Positions 1-5,057 of a stretch of DNA of 10,250 nucleotides are shown one piece after another (positions within the stretch are counted from its first letter, which is position 1; the number at the start of each line of letters is the position of its first letter). The notes below the pieces were generated by a model, which had not been told where the DNA came from, searched no databases, and worked only from the letters and a program-made list of their open reading frames with translations. A program made the translations under genes and the position numbers. Source of the stretch: an uncultured Collinsella sp. (lineage in GTDB: Bacteria > Actinomycetota > Coriobacteriia > Coriobacteriales > Coriobacteriaceae); assembly GCA_900549195.1 (NCBI GenBank), contig URNK01000050.1, positions 1 through 10,250 on the forward strand, in the 5' to 3' direction.

Positions 1-39
1 AAGGAGTCGTCGGCAGCGTCAGATGTGTATAAGAGACAG
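1..39 (+). other. Synthetic Nextera (Tn5) sequencing adapter at the contig edge
   Basis: Positions 7-20 read TCGTCGGCAGCGTC and 21-39 read AGATGTGTATAAGAGACAG. Together these are the Illumina Nextera read-1 adapter, ending in the 19-bp Tn5 mosaic end. Positions 1-6 (AAGGAG) equal the last six bases of the i5 index GTAAGGAG (N505/S505 as I remember it), which lies directly before this adapter in the library molecule. The stretch is therefore untrimmed library DNA, not genome. It also puts an in-frame stop (TAA at 30-32) before the first coding region, so that gene's true 5' part is missing rather than naturally truncated. Confidence 0.97.
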
Positions 40-41
40 GC

Positions 42-1334
42 CTGCGCCACGGCATCCCCACCAACCGTCTTGCCTACGCCATGCAGTACTTCGACCTGAG
101 CTGCGTCGCATTTGAGGACCTGCCCTACGTGACGCTGCTCTGCCGCCTGCTCAAACAGCTGCCCACGAGCGAGCACTCGGCCGAGGAACTCGACAACTTG
201 CTTGCCGGCAAGCTGGGCTTTTTGAGCTTTACGACCGAGGTCATGACCCAGCCCGACGTGGACGGCGTGCGCCCCTACCTGCTGGTGAGCGCCGGCGCCC
301 TGTCCGAGAAGATCGGCGCGCTGGCGAGCCTGCCGCGCGAGGTGTGGTCGAGCACGCTGTTGCTCGATGCCGACGCCGACCGCGTGCGCGACGTGCTCAC
401 GCAGATTCGCATTGGGCTTGAGCAGGGCTTTATCAACAACGGACACTCGGCGGCGCTCGGTCGCGCGATGAGCTACAGCTCGCCTTCGGCCGTGGTGCGC
501 GAGCAGCTTTCGGGCGTGGACTTCTACCTGTTCCTGCGCGATCTGCTCGACCACTTTGACGAGCGCGTGGACGGGCTGCGTACCAAGCTTGCCGAGCTGG
601 CAGGCCGCATCTTTGTGACCGATGGCTGCATGGCGAGCTTTACCGGCAGCGACGAGGACTTTGACGCGTACTGGAATGCTGCTGGCGACCTGGGGCTGGG
701 CGCGGGTGCGGCGGGCATTGCCGGCAACGACGCGCTCGTGGTGCCGACGCCGTGCGACCGCCACGAGGCCTTTGTCATCCCCAGCGATATCTGCTTTGCG
801 GCAAGCGCGTGCGATCCGCGTCGCCTGGGCATCGACGTGACGGGCGCCTGGGCGGTTGCCGCCAACGCGCTCTCCTACGACTATCTGTGGAACGAGATCC
901 GCGTTAAGGGCGGTGCGTACGGCTGCGGATTCCGCGCGGCCGGCGAGCGTCAGGCGGCGTTCTACACCTACCGCGACCCGGCAATCGACCCCTCGATTGA
1001 GCGCGTGGCGCGCGCGGGCGAATGGCTCGGCAGCTTTGAGTCCGACGAGGCCGCCTTTGAGGGCTTTATCGTGAGCTGCGTGAGCGGCATGGACGCGCCG
1101 GTGAAGCCGTACGCGCTCACCAAGCGCCGCAACACGACCTACCTGGCCGGACTCGATCCGCATGCACGCGAGGAGCGCCGCGCCCAGATGCTCGCCGCCA
1201 CGCCCGGTGAGCTTCGCTCGCTCGGCGCCGACGTGACGCGCATCGCAGCCGAGTCGCCCACCTGCGTCTTTGGCGGCCGAGACGTCATTGCCAAGAGCAA
1301 CGCCGGCTTTAACGTCATCGGCCTGCTGGGCTAA
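42..1334 (+). CDS. M16C family zinc metallopeptidase, PreP-like, C-terminal part (5' partial)
   Basis: This is the C-terminal 430 residues of an insulinase-superfamily protease of the presequence-protease (PreP, M16C) type, which cuts unfolded peptides inside a closed chamber. The frame is open from the first genomic codon (CTG at 42), so the ATG at 81 is internal, being preceded by in-frame codons LRHGIPTNRLAYA. Family members are about 970-1000 residues; the N-terminal half with the zinc-binding HxxEH site is lost at the contig edge. What can be seen is the M16C-associated region (YFDLSCVAFEDLPYVTLLC near the start) and the C-terminal M16 domain with NEIRVKGGAYGC. Its Arg (codon at 900) and the following Tyr match the conserved RxxxGGxY pair that completes the active site. 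There is no signal peptide in the visible part. A hairpin terminator follows the stop after about 5 nt. The family call is firm; the substrate is unknown. Confidence 0.9.
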   Translation: MRHGIPTNRLAYAMQYFDLSCVAFEDLPYVTLLCRLLKQLPTSEHSAEELDNLLAGKLGFLSFTTEVMTQPDVDGVRPYLLVSAGALSEKIGALASLPREVWSSTLLLDADADRVRDVLTQIRIGLEQGFINNGHSAALGRAMSYSSPSAVVREQLSGVDFYLFLRDLLDHFDERVDGLRTKLAELAGRIFVTDGCMASFTGSDEDFDAYWNAAGDLGLGAGAAGIAGNDALVVPTPCDRHEAFVIPSDICFAASACDPRRLGIDVTGAWAVAANALSYDYLWNEIRVKGGAYGCGFRAAGERQAAFYTYRDPAIDPSIERVARAGEWLGSFESDEAAFEGFIVSCVSGMDAPVKPYALTKRRNTTYLAGLDPHAREERRAQMLAATPGELRSLGADVTRIAAESPTCVFGGRDVIAKSNAGFNVIGLLG

Positions 1335-1339
1335 CGCAC

Positions 1340-1385
1340 AAAGGTAGATTTTTGGGATATGCCTGAAAATCTACCTTTTTCTTTT
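1340..1385 (+). terminator. Rho-independent terminator of the M16C peptidase gene
   Basis: The arms AAAGGTAGATTTT (1340-1352) and AAAATCTACCTTT (1366-1378) form a perfect 13-bp stem around a 13-nt loop. T-rich sequence follows (TTTTT-C-TTTT, partly inside the stem). It begins 5 nt after the peptidase stop codon. The stem is unusually AT-rich for this GC-rich window. Read on the opposite strand it resembles a degenerate copy at 4947-4981, so it may be a dispersed repeat used as a terminator. Confidence 0.85.
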
Positions 1386-1400
1386 GCCGCAGTCTGCCGG

Positions 1401-1463
1401 TTTGTCTCGATCTGTAACGCCAAGACGGCAATATCGGCTCCAGATGTTACTAATCGAGACGTT
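1401..1463 (+). repeat. 63-bp palindromic intergenic repeat, family II, copy A
   Basis: The left arm TTTGTCTCGATCTGTAAC (1401-1418) faces GTTACTAATCGAGAC (1446-1460), with 13 of 15 positions pairing in the inner arm, around a 27-nt loop. The loop holds CGGCAATATCGG followed by CAGAT. Both arms and loop match the reverse complement of the next element (1482-1544). It could fold into a long hairpin as RNA or single-stranded DNA. No coding signal crosses it. Confidence 0.85.
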
Positions 1464-1481
1464 TTCGGATGACCCCGTCCC

Positions 1482-1544
1482 TTTGTCTCAATCTGTAACA
1501 TCTAGGTCCGATTTTGCCGAGCTACTGTTACAGATCGAGACAAA
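1482..1544 (-). repeat. 63-bp palindromic intergenic repeat, family II, copy B (inverted relative to copy A)
   Basis: The arms TTTGTCTCAATCTGTAAC (1482-1499) and GTTACAGATCGAGACAAA (1527-1544) pair at 17 of 18 positions around a 27-nt loop, the same loop length as copy A. Read on the minus strand, the loop contains CGGCAAAATCGG and ends TAGAT, matching copy A's loop. Copies A and B are thus one element in opposite orientations, 18 nt apart, and could also pair with each other as one large cruciform. Confidence 0.88.
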
Positions 1545-1643
1545 CCGCCGCGAACACCCGCTCTTCGTCAAAACCCACGAAGGTGTCCATGAACCGCCCC
1601 CTTTGCGATGGCTTATGTGGTGGTTTGGATGTTTGCCCAGATA

Positions 1644-1682
1644 AAACCTGCCAAAATAAACCTGTCCCTTTTTGGCAGGTTT
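1644..1682 (+). repeat. Perfect 13-bp hairpin in the leader of the folate cyclo-ligase gene
   Basis: AAACCTGCCAAAA (1644-1656) pairs perfectly with TTTTGGCAGGTTT (1670-1682) around a 13-nt loop that itself contains another AAACCTG. The hairpin ends 3 nt before the ribosome binding site of the next gene. On the plus strand no T tract follows the stem. On the minus strand TTTTAT follows, so a weak minus-strand terminator is possible, though no minus-strand gene lies directly upstream to need one. It may be a leader structure or another dispersed palindrome. Confidence 0.7.
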
Positions 1683-1698
1683 GCTAGAGGAGGTTGGG

Positions 1699-2295
1699 AT
1701 GGACAAGGCCGAGTTGCGGAAGGCGGTGATTGCTCGGCGCGACGCTCTTGATTTGGATGTGCGGGCAGCGAAGTCTGCCGTTATCTGTGCGCGGCTTGTT
1801 GAGCTGTTGGATCACTTGGATACCGCAGCGCCGCACACCGTTGCCGTCTATGCCGCGATGGGTTCCGAGGTCGACCCAGCCGCGTTTGCCGCTGCGGCCG
1901 CCAAACACGGCTGGCGCGTGGCCTATCCGTGCATGTTCTCGGCAACAGACGCCGCAGCTTGTGGCCAGCGCATGTGCATGCGGGCAGTTGCCGCCGACGA
2001 TGCGTCCGCGGCGCCGTTTATCGCCCACCCCACGCGGGCCTTCGCGGCCACAGACATCGACAGCGGCCGCTTCCCTATCGTGCCTGCCGAGGCTCTCGAC
2101 ATGATTATCGTGCCGCTCGTAGCATTCGACCGCGCCGGCGCGCGCCTGGGCTACGGCGGCGGCTGCTATGACCGCTACCTGCCCATGCTCTCGTCCGCAT
2201 GTCAAATCATCGGCATAGCCTTTGACGAGCAGCGTGTCGGCCACGTTCCCACCGACGCCCACGACCTGCCGCTACCCCACATCATCAGCGCCTGA
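1699..2295 (+). CDS. 5-formyltetrahydrofolate cyclo-ligase (5,10-methenyltetrahydrofolate synthetase)
   Basis: The family performs the ATP-dependent conversion of 5-formyltetrahydrofolate to 5,10-methenyltetrahydrofolate, returning a dead-end folate to the cytosolic one-carbon pool. The 198 residues are a normal family length. The N-terminal basic helix (KAELRKAVIARRDAL, residues 3-17), MIIVPLVAFDRAGARLGYGG from residue 135 and the nucleotide/folate-binding GYGGGCYDRYL (151-161) are diagnostic, and EQRVGHVPTDAHD (178-190) matches the conserved C-terminal segment. Start choice: ATG at 1699 has a strong AGAGGAGG (1686-1693) 5 nt upstream. An in-frame TTG at 1672 would lie inside the hairpin without a ribosome site. 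The gene stands alone, with palindromic repeats on both sides; I see no convincing promoter. The symbol varies between genomes (fau, ygfA, yqgN), so none is assigned. Confidence 0.94.
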   Translation: MDKAELRKAVIARRDALDLDVRAAKSAVICARLVELLDHLDTAAPHTVAVYAAMGSEVDPAAFAAAAAKHGWRVAYPCMFSATDAAACGQRMCMRAVAADDASAAPFIAHPTRAFAATDIDSGRFPIVPAEALDMIIVPLVAFDRAGARLGYGGGCYDRYLPMLSSACQIIGIAFDEQRVGHVPTDAHDLPLPHIISA

Positions 2296-2321
2296 TCGCC
2301 GCTGTATCGCACCCGCAAGTT

Positions 2322-2385
2322 GAGCGTGGAAAATCTCCCACTTTGAGCCCCCTTACGAGCCAAAAACGGGAGATTATCCACGCTC
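2322..2385 (-). repeat. Palindromic intergenic repeat, family I, copy 1
   Basis: GAGCGTGGAAAATCTCCC (2322-2339) and GGGAGATTATCCACGCTC (2368-2385) pair at 17 of 18 positions around a 28-nt loop that begins with a CTTTGAGCCC motif. It starts 26 nt after the cyclo-ligase stop. The same arms, loop length and loop start recur at 3775-3838 in the same orientation. No T tract follows the stem on either strand, so copy 1 is a weaker terminator candidate than copy 2. Confidence 0.9.
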
Positions 2386-2396
2386 ATTCAACAAGC

Positions 2397-2491
2397 GTCC
2401 AAAAATCCACGCTCGTGTGTCCGAAAATCCACGCTTAACCAATGCGCGTCCAGATTTCCACACTCGTCCGTCCGGATTTCCACGCTCGTGC
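2397..2491 (-). repeat. Four 22-bp tandem half-units attached to family I copy 1
   Basis: Units begin at 2397, 2419, 2448 and 2470, each opening with GTCC and containing an A/T-rich tetramer followed by TCCACGCT or TCCACACT. The period is 22 bp, except for a 7-bp insertion after the second unit. The TCCACGCTC core equals the outer end of the adjacent palindrome arm. Two further units follow the second palindrome at 3850 and 3872. The array ends 22 nt from the AbiEi-like stop codon. It is too short and irregular for a CRISPR array. Confidence 0.8.
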
Positions 2492-2513
2492 GGCTCAACG
2501 CTCTGCAACCGCC

Positions 2514-3476
2514 TCAGCACACACGCGGCACGCCGGCAACCTTGAGTTTGCGATCGAGCTTTGACGGGTCCCTCAGATCATCCCAGCACAAGCGCACGAT
2601 CTTGCAGTTATCAAGCAGCGAAAGCCTCGACTCGCGCTGACGCTCATCAAACTGCGCCTTCGCAAGTTTGCCCTCCTCCGCCGCTTTCTCGCTTTTAACG
2701 AATCCGTCGAACTCCCCGATAATCAGTCGGTCGCCCACACGCCACAAGTAGTCAACGCGATATGGCCGTCCCGGCTCAACTGGGTCGAACAGCTCAACTT
2801 GCAGCTCCGGCGTCTGCCAGCCGCGCTCGATCATCAGCGCGCGTGCCTTGGACTCGCCGCCGCTTTCCGACAGGCCATCGGCACACCGCGCAACCCTGCG
2901 CGCCGTCACAACACCGCGACGATTCAGGCCAAGATTGTCGACAGTCTCAACGAGATGCTCCATCGACAACAGCTGCTCATGAAGCGCTGAGTCCGCAATG
3001 ATCAGTCCCTCGACAAACGACGCATCGACCAGGCAATCCGCAATCGTCTGATCGATATCGGTCACGGCAATATCCATCTGGATTGCCCGCGTTTGACGAG
3101 CATAACGATGTCGAATCACCTGAGAGCCCGGCGTCGTCGATTGCGCCGGCGCCGCGGCGATATGGATGTGCGTCAAATTGGCATGCGAAACCGAAAGGCC
3201 ATAGATAACAGCCGCCGTATAGGAGCAAAACGTCCAGTCGGGATGCTTTTGCGCAAGGGCCCGTACCCGATGCAGATAACGCTGCCGAAACTTGAGCTCG
3301 GACCAATAATCCGGACGCGCATACAGCCCCGGCATGACCGCCTCTAGACTTCCCGCCGCCACCCGCCGCTCAATCTGCTTTGCCTCCGCCGCCGTGCGTG
3401 CGTACACGCAGCTCAGCTGCTGTTCGCATGCTTTAATGTGGCTTGTAAGTCTTTGATTCGCCGTCATGTTTCCCAT
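2514..3476 (-). CDS. AbiEi-like protein with a PD-(D/E)xK/Vsr-like C-terminal domain, no toxin partner visible
   Basis: The 320-residue protein resembles solitary actinobacterial proteins usually named AbiEi-family antitoxin domain or DUF559-like. AbiEi proteins are DNA-binding antitoxins of type IV systems. The N-terminal segment (about 22-60, ending VMPGLYARPDYW) fits the winged-helix region followed by the typical 'G-x-Y' step. The C-terminus (about 203-320) has SGGES (205-209), VDYLW with Asp242 and GEFDGFVK with Glu255 and Asp257, the spacing expected of a Vsr/PD-(D/E)xK nuclease fold. Whether it cuts DNA is inference. Start: ATG at 3476 has GGGAGG four nt upstream; an in-frame TTG at 3539 and ATG at 3524 lack a ribosome site. 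No AbiEii toxin gene lies next to it. The gene looks less GC-rich than its neighbours, and repeats of family I flank it, suggesting acquired or dispensable DNA. Confidence 0.72.
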   Translation of the reverse strand: MGNMTANQRLTSHIKACEQQLSCVYARTAAEAKQIERRVAAGSLEAVMPGLYARPDYWSELKFRQRYLHRVRALAQKHPDWTFCSYTAAVIYGLSVSHANLTHIHIAAAPAQSTTPGSQVIRHRYARQTRAIQMDIAVTDIDQTIADCLVDASFVEGLIIADSALHEQLLSMEHLVETVDNLGLNRRGVVTARRVARCADGLSESGGESKARALMIERGWQTPELQVELFDPVEPGRPYRVDYLWRVGDRLIIGEFDGFVKSEKAAEEGKLAKAQFDERQRESRLSLLDNCKIVRLCWDDLRDPSKLDRKLKVAGVPRVC

Positions 3477-3531
3477 GTCGCCTCCCAACTCTTGGAACGG
3501 CGCAAACGTACCAGACGGTTTCATGCGAAGT

Positions 3532-3566
3532 CTGACCAAATGCTGTCCAGGCGCTGACCAAATGCT
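3532..3566 (-). promoter_or_regulatory. Paired 13-bp direct repeats upstream of the AbiEi-like gene (possible operator)
   Basis: AGCATTTGGTCAG (minus strand) occurs twice without mismatch, at 3532-3544 and 3554-3566. The start-to-start distance is 22 bp, about two turns of the helix, so a protein pair could bind on one face. They lie between the predicted promoter and the start codon. AbiEi proteins are known to repress their own promoters through repeated sites, so autoregulation is a reasonable inference. Confidence 0.5.
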
Positions 3567-3595
3567 TGACGGTTTTGGACGTTTTAGGCTGATGA

Positions 3596-3624
3596 CTTAT
3601 ATCTGCAGGTAGGGTGGTTGTCGA
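3596..3624 (-). promoter_or_regulatory. Predicted sigma70-like promoter for the AbiEi-like gene
   Basis: On the minus strand TCGACA (3619-3624) and TATAAG (3596-3601) match the -35 and -10 consensus at five of six positions each, with an ideal 17-bp spacer. Transcription would start near 3589, giving a leader of about 110 nt that contains the 13-bp direct repeats. Confidence 0.55.
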
Positions 3625-3763
3625 GAGGTCCCCGTCTCCACATTTAGATGCCTGTGTCCATCGGATTATCAGAAAGAAAAACCCGTCGAGATACGAGACT
3701 ACGCCGAATGCGACTTGGCCTCTTCACGCACCGTCTCTTAGCCGAGCCATCGGCATCTACATA
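3625..3763. other. Intergenic stretch without a recognised gene
   Basis: Between the AbiEi-like promoter and family I copy 2 I see no coding region with a ribosome site. The only structure noted is an 8-bp inverted pair, TAGATGCC (3645-3652) and GGCATCTA (3752-3759), about 100 nt apart, which might close a long loop but could be chance. Base composition is more even than in the neighbouring genes. Confidence 0.4.
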
Positions 3764-3838
3764 CCTAAAAAAATGAGCGTGGATAATCTCCCGCTTTGAG
3801 CCCGTTCCTCGGACAAAAATGGGAGATTATCCACGCTC
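3764..3838 (-). terminator. Family I palindrome, copy 2, serving as a terminator for metA
   Basis: GAGCGTGGATAATCTCCC (3775-3792) and GGGAGATTATCCACGCTC (3821-3838) form a perfect 18-bp stem around a 28-nt loop. On the minus strand the stem is followed, after one A, by seven T residues (plus-strand A run 3767-3773). It lies about 80 nt after the metA stop, so it is a credible intrinsic terminator for metA despite the long loop. It is also the second copy of the repeat at 2322-2385. Confidence 0.75.
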
Positions 3839-3849
3839 GATTTGTAAAC

Positions 3850-3893
3850 GTCCGAAAATCCACGCTCGTGTGTCCGGATATCCTCACTCGTCA
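3850..3893 (-). repeat. Two 22-bp tandem half-units attached to family I copy 2
   Basis: Units begin at 3850 and 3872, exactly 22 bp apart. The first is nearly identical to the unit at 2397 (GTCC, then A-rich, then TCCACGCTCGTGT), while the second has drifted (GTCCGGATATCCTCACTCGT). They lie between the metA stop codon, 27 nt away, and the palindrome. This is the same arrangement as after the AbiEi-like gene. Confidence 0.75.
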
Positions 3894-3920
3894 CGTCACG
3901 GCAGCAGCCACAGCCGCAGC

Positions 3921-4847
3921 CTAGCGCTCCTCGCCGGCGCGGGCCAGGTCGTAGGGCGTGGTCTGGTAGACGTAGTAGTTGAGCCAGTTGGTGTAGAACA
4001 GCTGAGCCTGGCTGCGCCAGACGTTGCGCGGCTCGGCGGTGGGGTCGTCGTTCGGGAAGTAATGCGCCGGCACCTGAGGGTTGAGCCCGCGCTTGACGTC
4101 GCGCTCGTACTCCAGACGCAGCGTGTCGGTATCGTACTCGGGATGGCCAAAGACAAAGAAGCGGCGGCTGTCGGTCGACTTGACGATGTACAGGCCCACC
4201 TCGTCGGACACGGCCACGACCTCAAGCTGCGGCTCGGCCTCCACGTCCTCGCGGCGCACATCGGTGTTGCGCGAATGCACGGCATAGAAACAGTCGTCAA
4301 AGCCGCGAACCAGCGGGCTTTGCGGCTTCACCAGATAATGCTCGAACACTCCACTCGCCTTGGCCGGCAGGTCGTGCTTCTGAATACCGTAGTGGTGATA
4401 CAGGCCGGCCTGCGCGCCCCAACAAATGTGCAACGTAGAATGCACGTGCGTGGTGGACCAATCCATGATCTGGCAGAGCTCGGGCCAGTAGTCGACCTCC
4501 TCGAACGGCATCTGCTCCACCGGCGCGCCCGTGATGATCAGGCCGTCGTAGTGGATGTCGCGGATGTCGTCGAACGTGCGGTAGAACGTCTCCAGGTGGC
4601 CGGCGCTTACGTGAGTGGCCTCGTGCGTCTTGGTACGCAGCAGGTCCACCTCCACCTGCAGCGGCGTGTTGGAGAGCTTGCGCATGATCTGCGTCTCGGT
4701 GGCGATCTTGGTGGGCATGAGGTTGAGGATGAGCACGCGCAGCGGACGGATGTCCTGGTGCAGCGCGCGGTACTCGGTCATGACAAAGATGTTCTCGCTC
4801 TCGAGCTGCGCGGCGGCAGGGAGGGCGTCGGGGATGCGAATGGGCAT
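3921..4847 (-). CDS. metA: Homoserine O-acetyltransferase, MetA family
   Basis: The enzyme acylates the hydroxyl of L-homoserine in the first committed step of methionine synthesis in the cytosol. The 308 residues are full length and number like the characterised enzymes: catalytic Cys142 (HICWGAQAGL), His235 and Glu237 (FGHPEYD), and the substrate-binding THEATHVSAGHLETFYRTF region (74-92). Residue 111 is Glu (GAPVEQMPFEEVDYW). In MetA enzymes Glu at 111 goes with acetyl-CoA and Gly with succinyl-CoA, so acetyl-CoA is the predicted donor even though many databases label MetA a succinyltransferase. The ATG at 4847 has TAAGGAG five nt upstream. The gene is transcribed alone, divergent from the dehydrogenase. 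A 10-bp perfect palindrome AGTTGCAACT (4866-4875) lies just upstream of the ribosome site and might be regulatory. No SAM riboswitch is visible. Confidence 0.95.
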   Translation of the reverse strand: MPIRIPDALPAAAQLESENIFVMTEYRALHQDIRPLRVLILNLMPTKIATETQIMRKLSNTPLQVEVDLLRTKTHEATHVSAGHLETFYRTFDDIRDIHYDGLIITGAPVEQMPFEEVDYWPELCQIMDWSTTHVHSTLHICWGAQAGLYHHYGIQKHDLPAKASGVFEHYLVKPQSPLVRGFDDCFYAVHSRNTDVRREDVEAEPQLEVVAVSDEVGLYIVKSTDSRRFFVFGHPEYDTDTLRLEYERDVKRGLNPQVPAHYFPNDDPTAEPRNVWRSQAQLFYTNWLNYYVYQTTPYDLARAGEER

Positions 4848-4946
4848 GGATGCTCCTTACGAGTCAGTTGCAACTATGGTACAACGACCGGCTCCATCCG
4901 CGCGAGCACATCGCCCAGCGATACCGTCAGCGGCCCAAATCGCTCC

Positions 4947-4981
4947 AAAAGTAGAGATTAAGGCATGCCCAAAAATCTATG
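4947..4981. repeat. Degenerate copy of the GTAGATTTT palindrome (family III)
   Basis: AAAAGTAGAGATTAAGGCAT followed by GCCCAAAAATCTAT (from 4947) resembles the minus-strand reading of the terminator at 1340-1380, where the loop also reads AGGCAT and is followed by a CCCAAAAATCTA arm. Here the left arm has drifted (GTAGAGATT), so the stem is imperfect and no good T tract follows. It lies between metA and the dehydrogenase, just upstream of the dehydrogenase promoter. Confidence 0.6.
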
Positions 4982-5014
4982 GCGCTTTAGCCTAGCAAAG
5001 TGGCAACAGGACGC

Positions 5015-5020
5015 TACAAT
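5015..5020 (+). promoter_or_regulatory. Predicted -10 element of the dehydrogenase promoter
   Basis: TACAAT (5015-5020) matches the -10 consensus at five of six positions and lies about 38 nt before the start codon. No good -35 stands 16-18 bp upstream (4991-4998 reads CCTAGCAA), so this is a weak or activator-dependent call. Confidence 0.45.
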
Positions 5021-5057
5021 GGTTCGACGCGAAAAACTCGGCCGAAAGGATACATAT

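Noticed and set aside
1384..1644. Open frame of 86 codons between the peptidase and the cyclo-ligase
   Set aside because: It starts with TTG without a ribosome site and runs through both palindromic repeats; the protein shows no recognisable domain.
2397..2491. CRISPR array
   Set aside because: The 22-bp units are contiguous, with no unique spacers between repeats, and no cas gene is present.
3645..3759. Small structured RNA closed by TAGATGCC / GGCATCTA
   Set aside because: An 8-bp pair 100 nt apart can be chance; no promoter, T tract or known RNA motif supports it.
3614..3799. Open frame of 61 codons upstream of the AbiEi-like gene
   Set aside because: GTG start with no convincing ribosome site, and its end lies in the family I palindrome.
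2296..3920. Complete type IV AbiE toxin-antitoxin pair
   Set aside because: No AbiEii-type nucleotidyltransferase is encoded on either strand beside the AbiEi-like gene.
3819..4961. Plus-strand open frame of 380 codons opposite metA
   Set aside because: It is the antisense shadow of metA, caused by GC-rich third positions; composition is typical of such shadows (Val, Leu, His, Arg rich).
4965..5057. Upstream start of the dehydrogenase adding 31 residues
   Set aside because: The extension lies over a repeat and upstream of the predicted -10; the Rossmann GxGxxG is at the normal distance from the ATG at 5058, which has a ribosome site.
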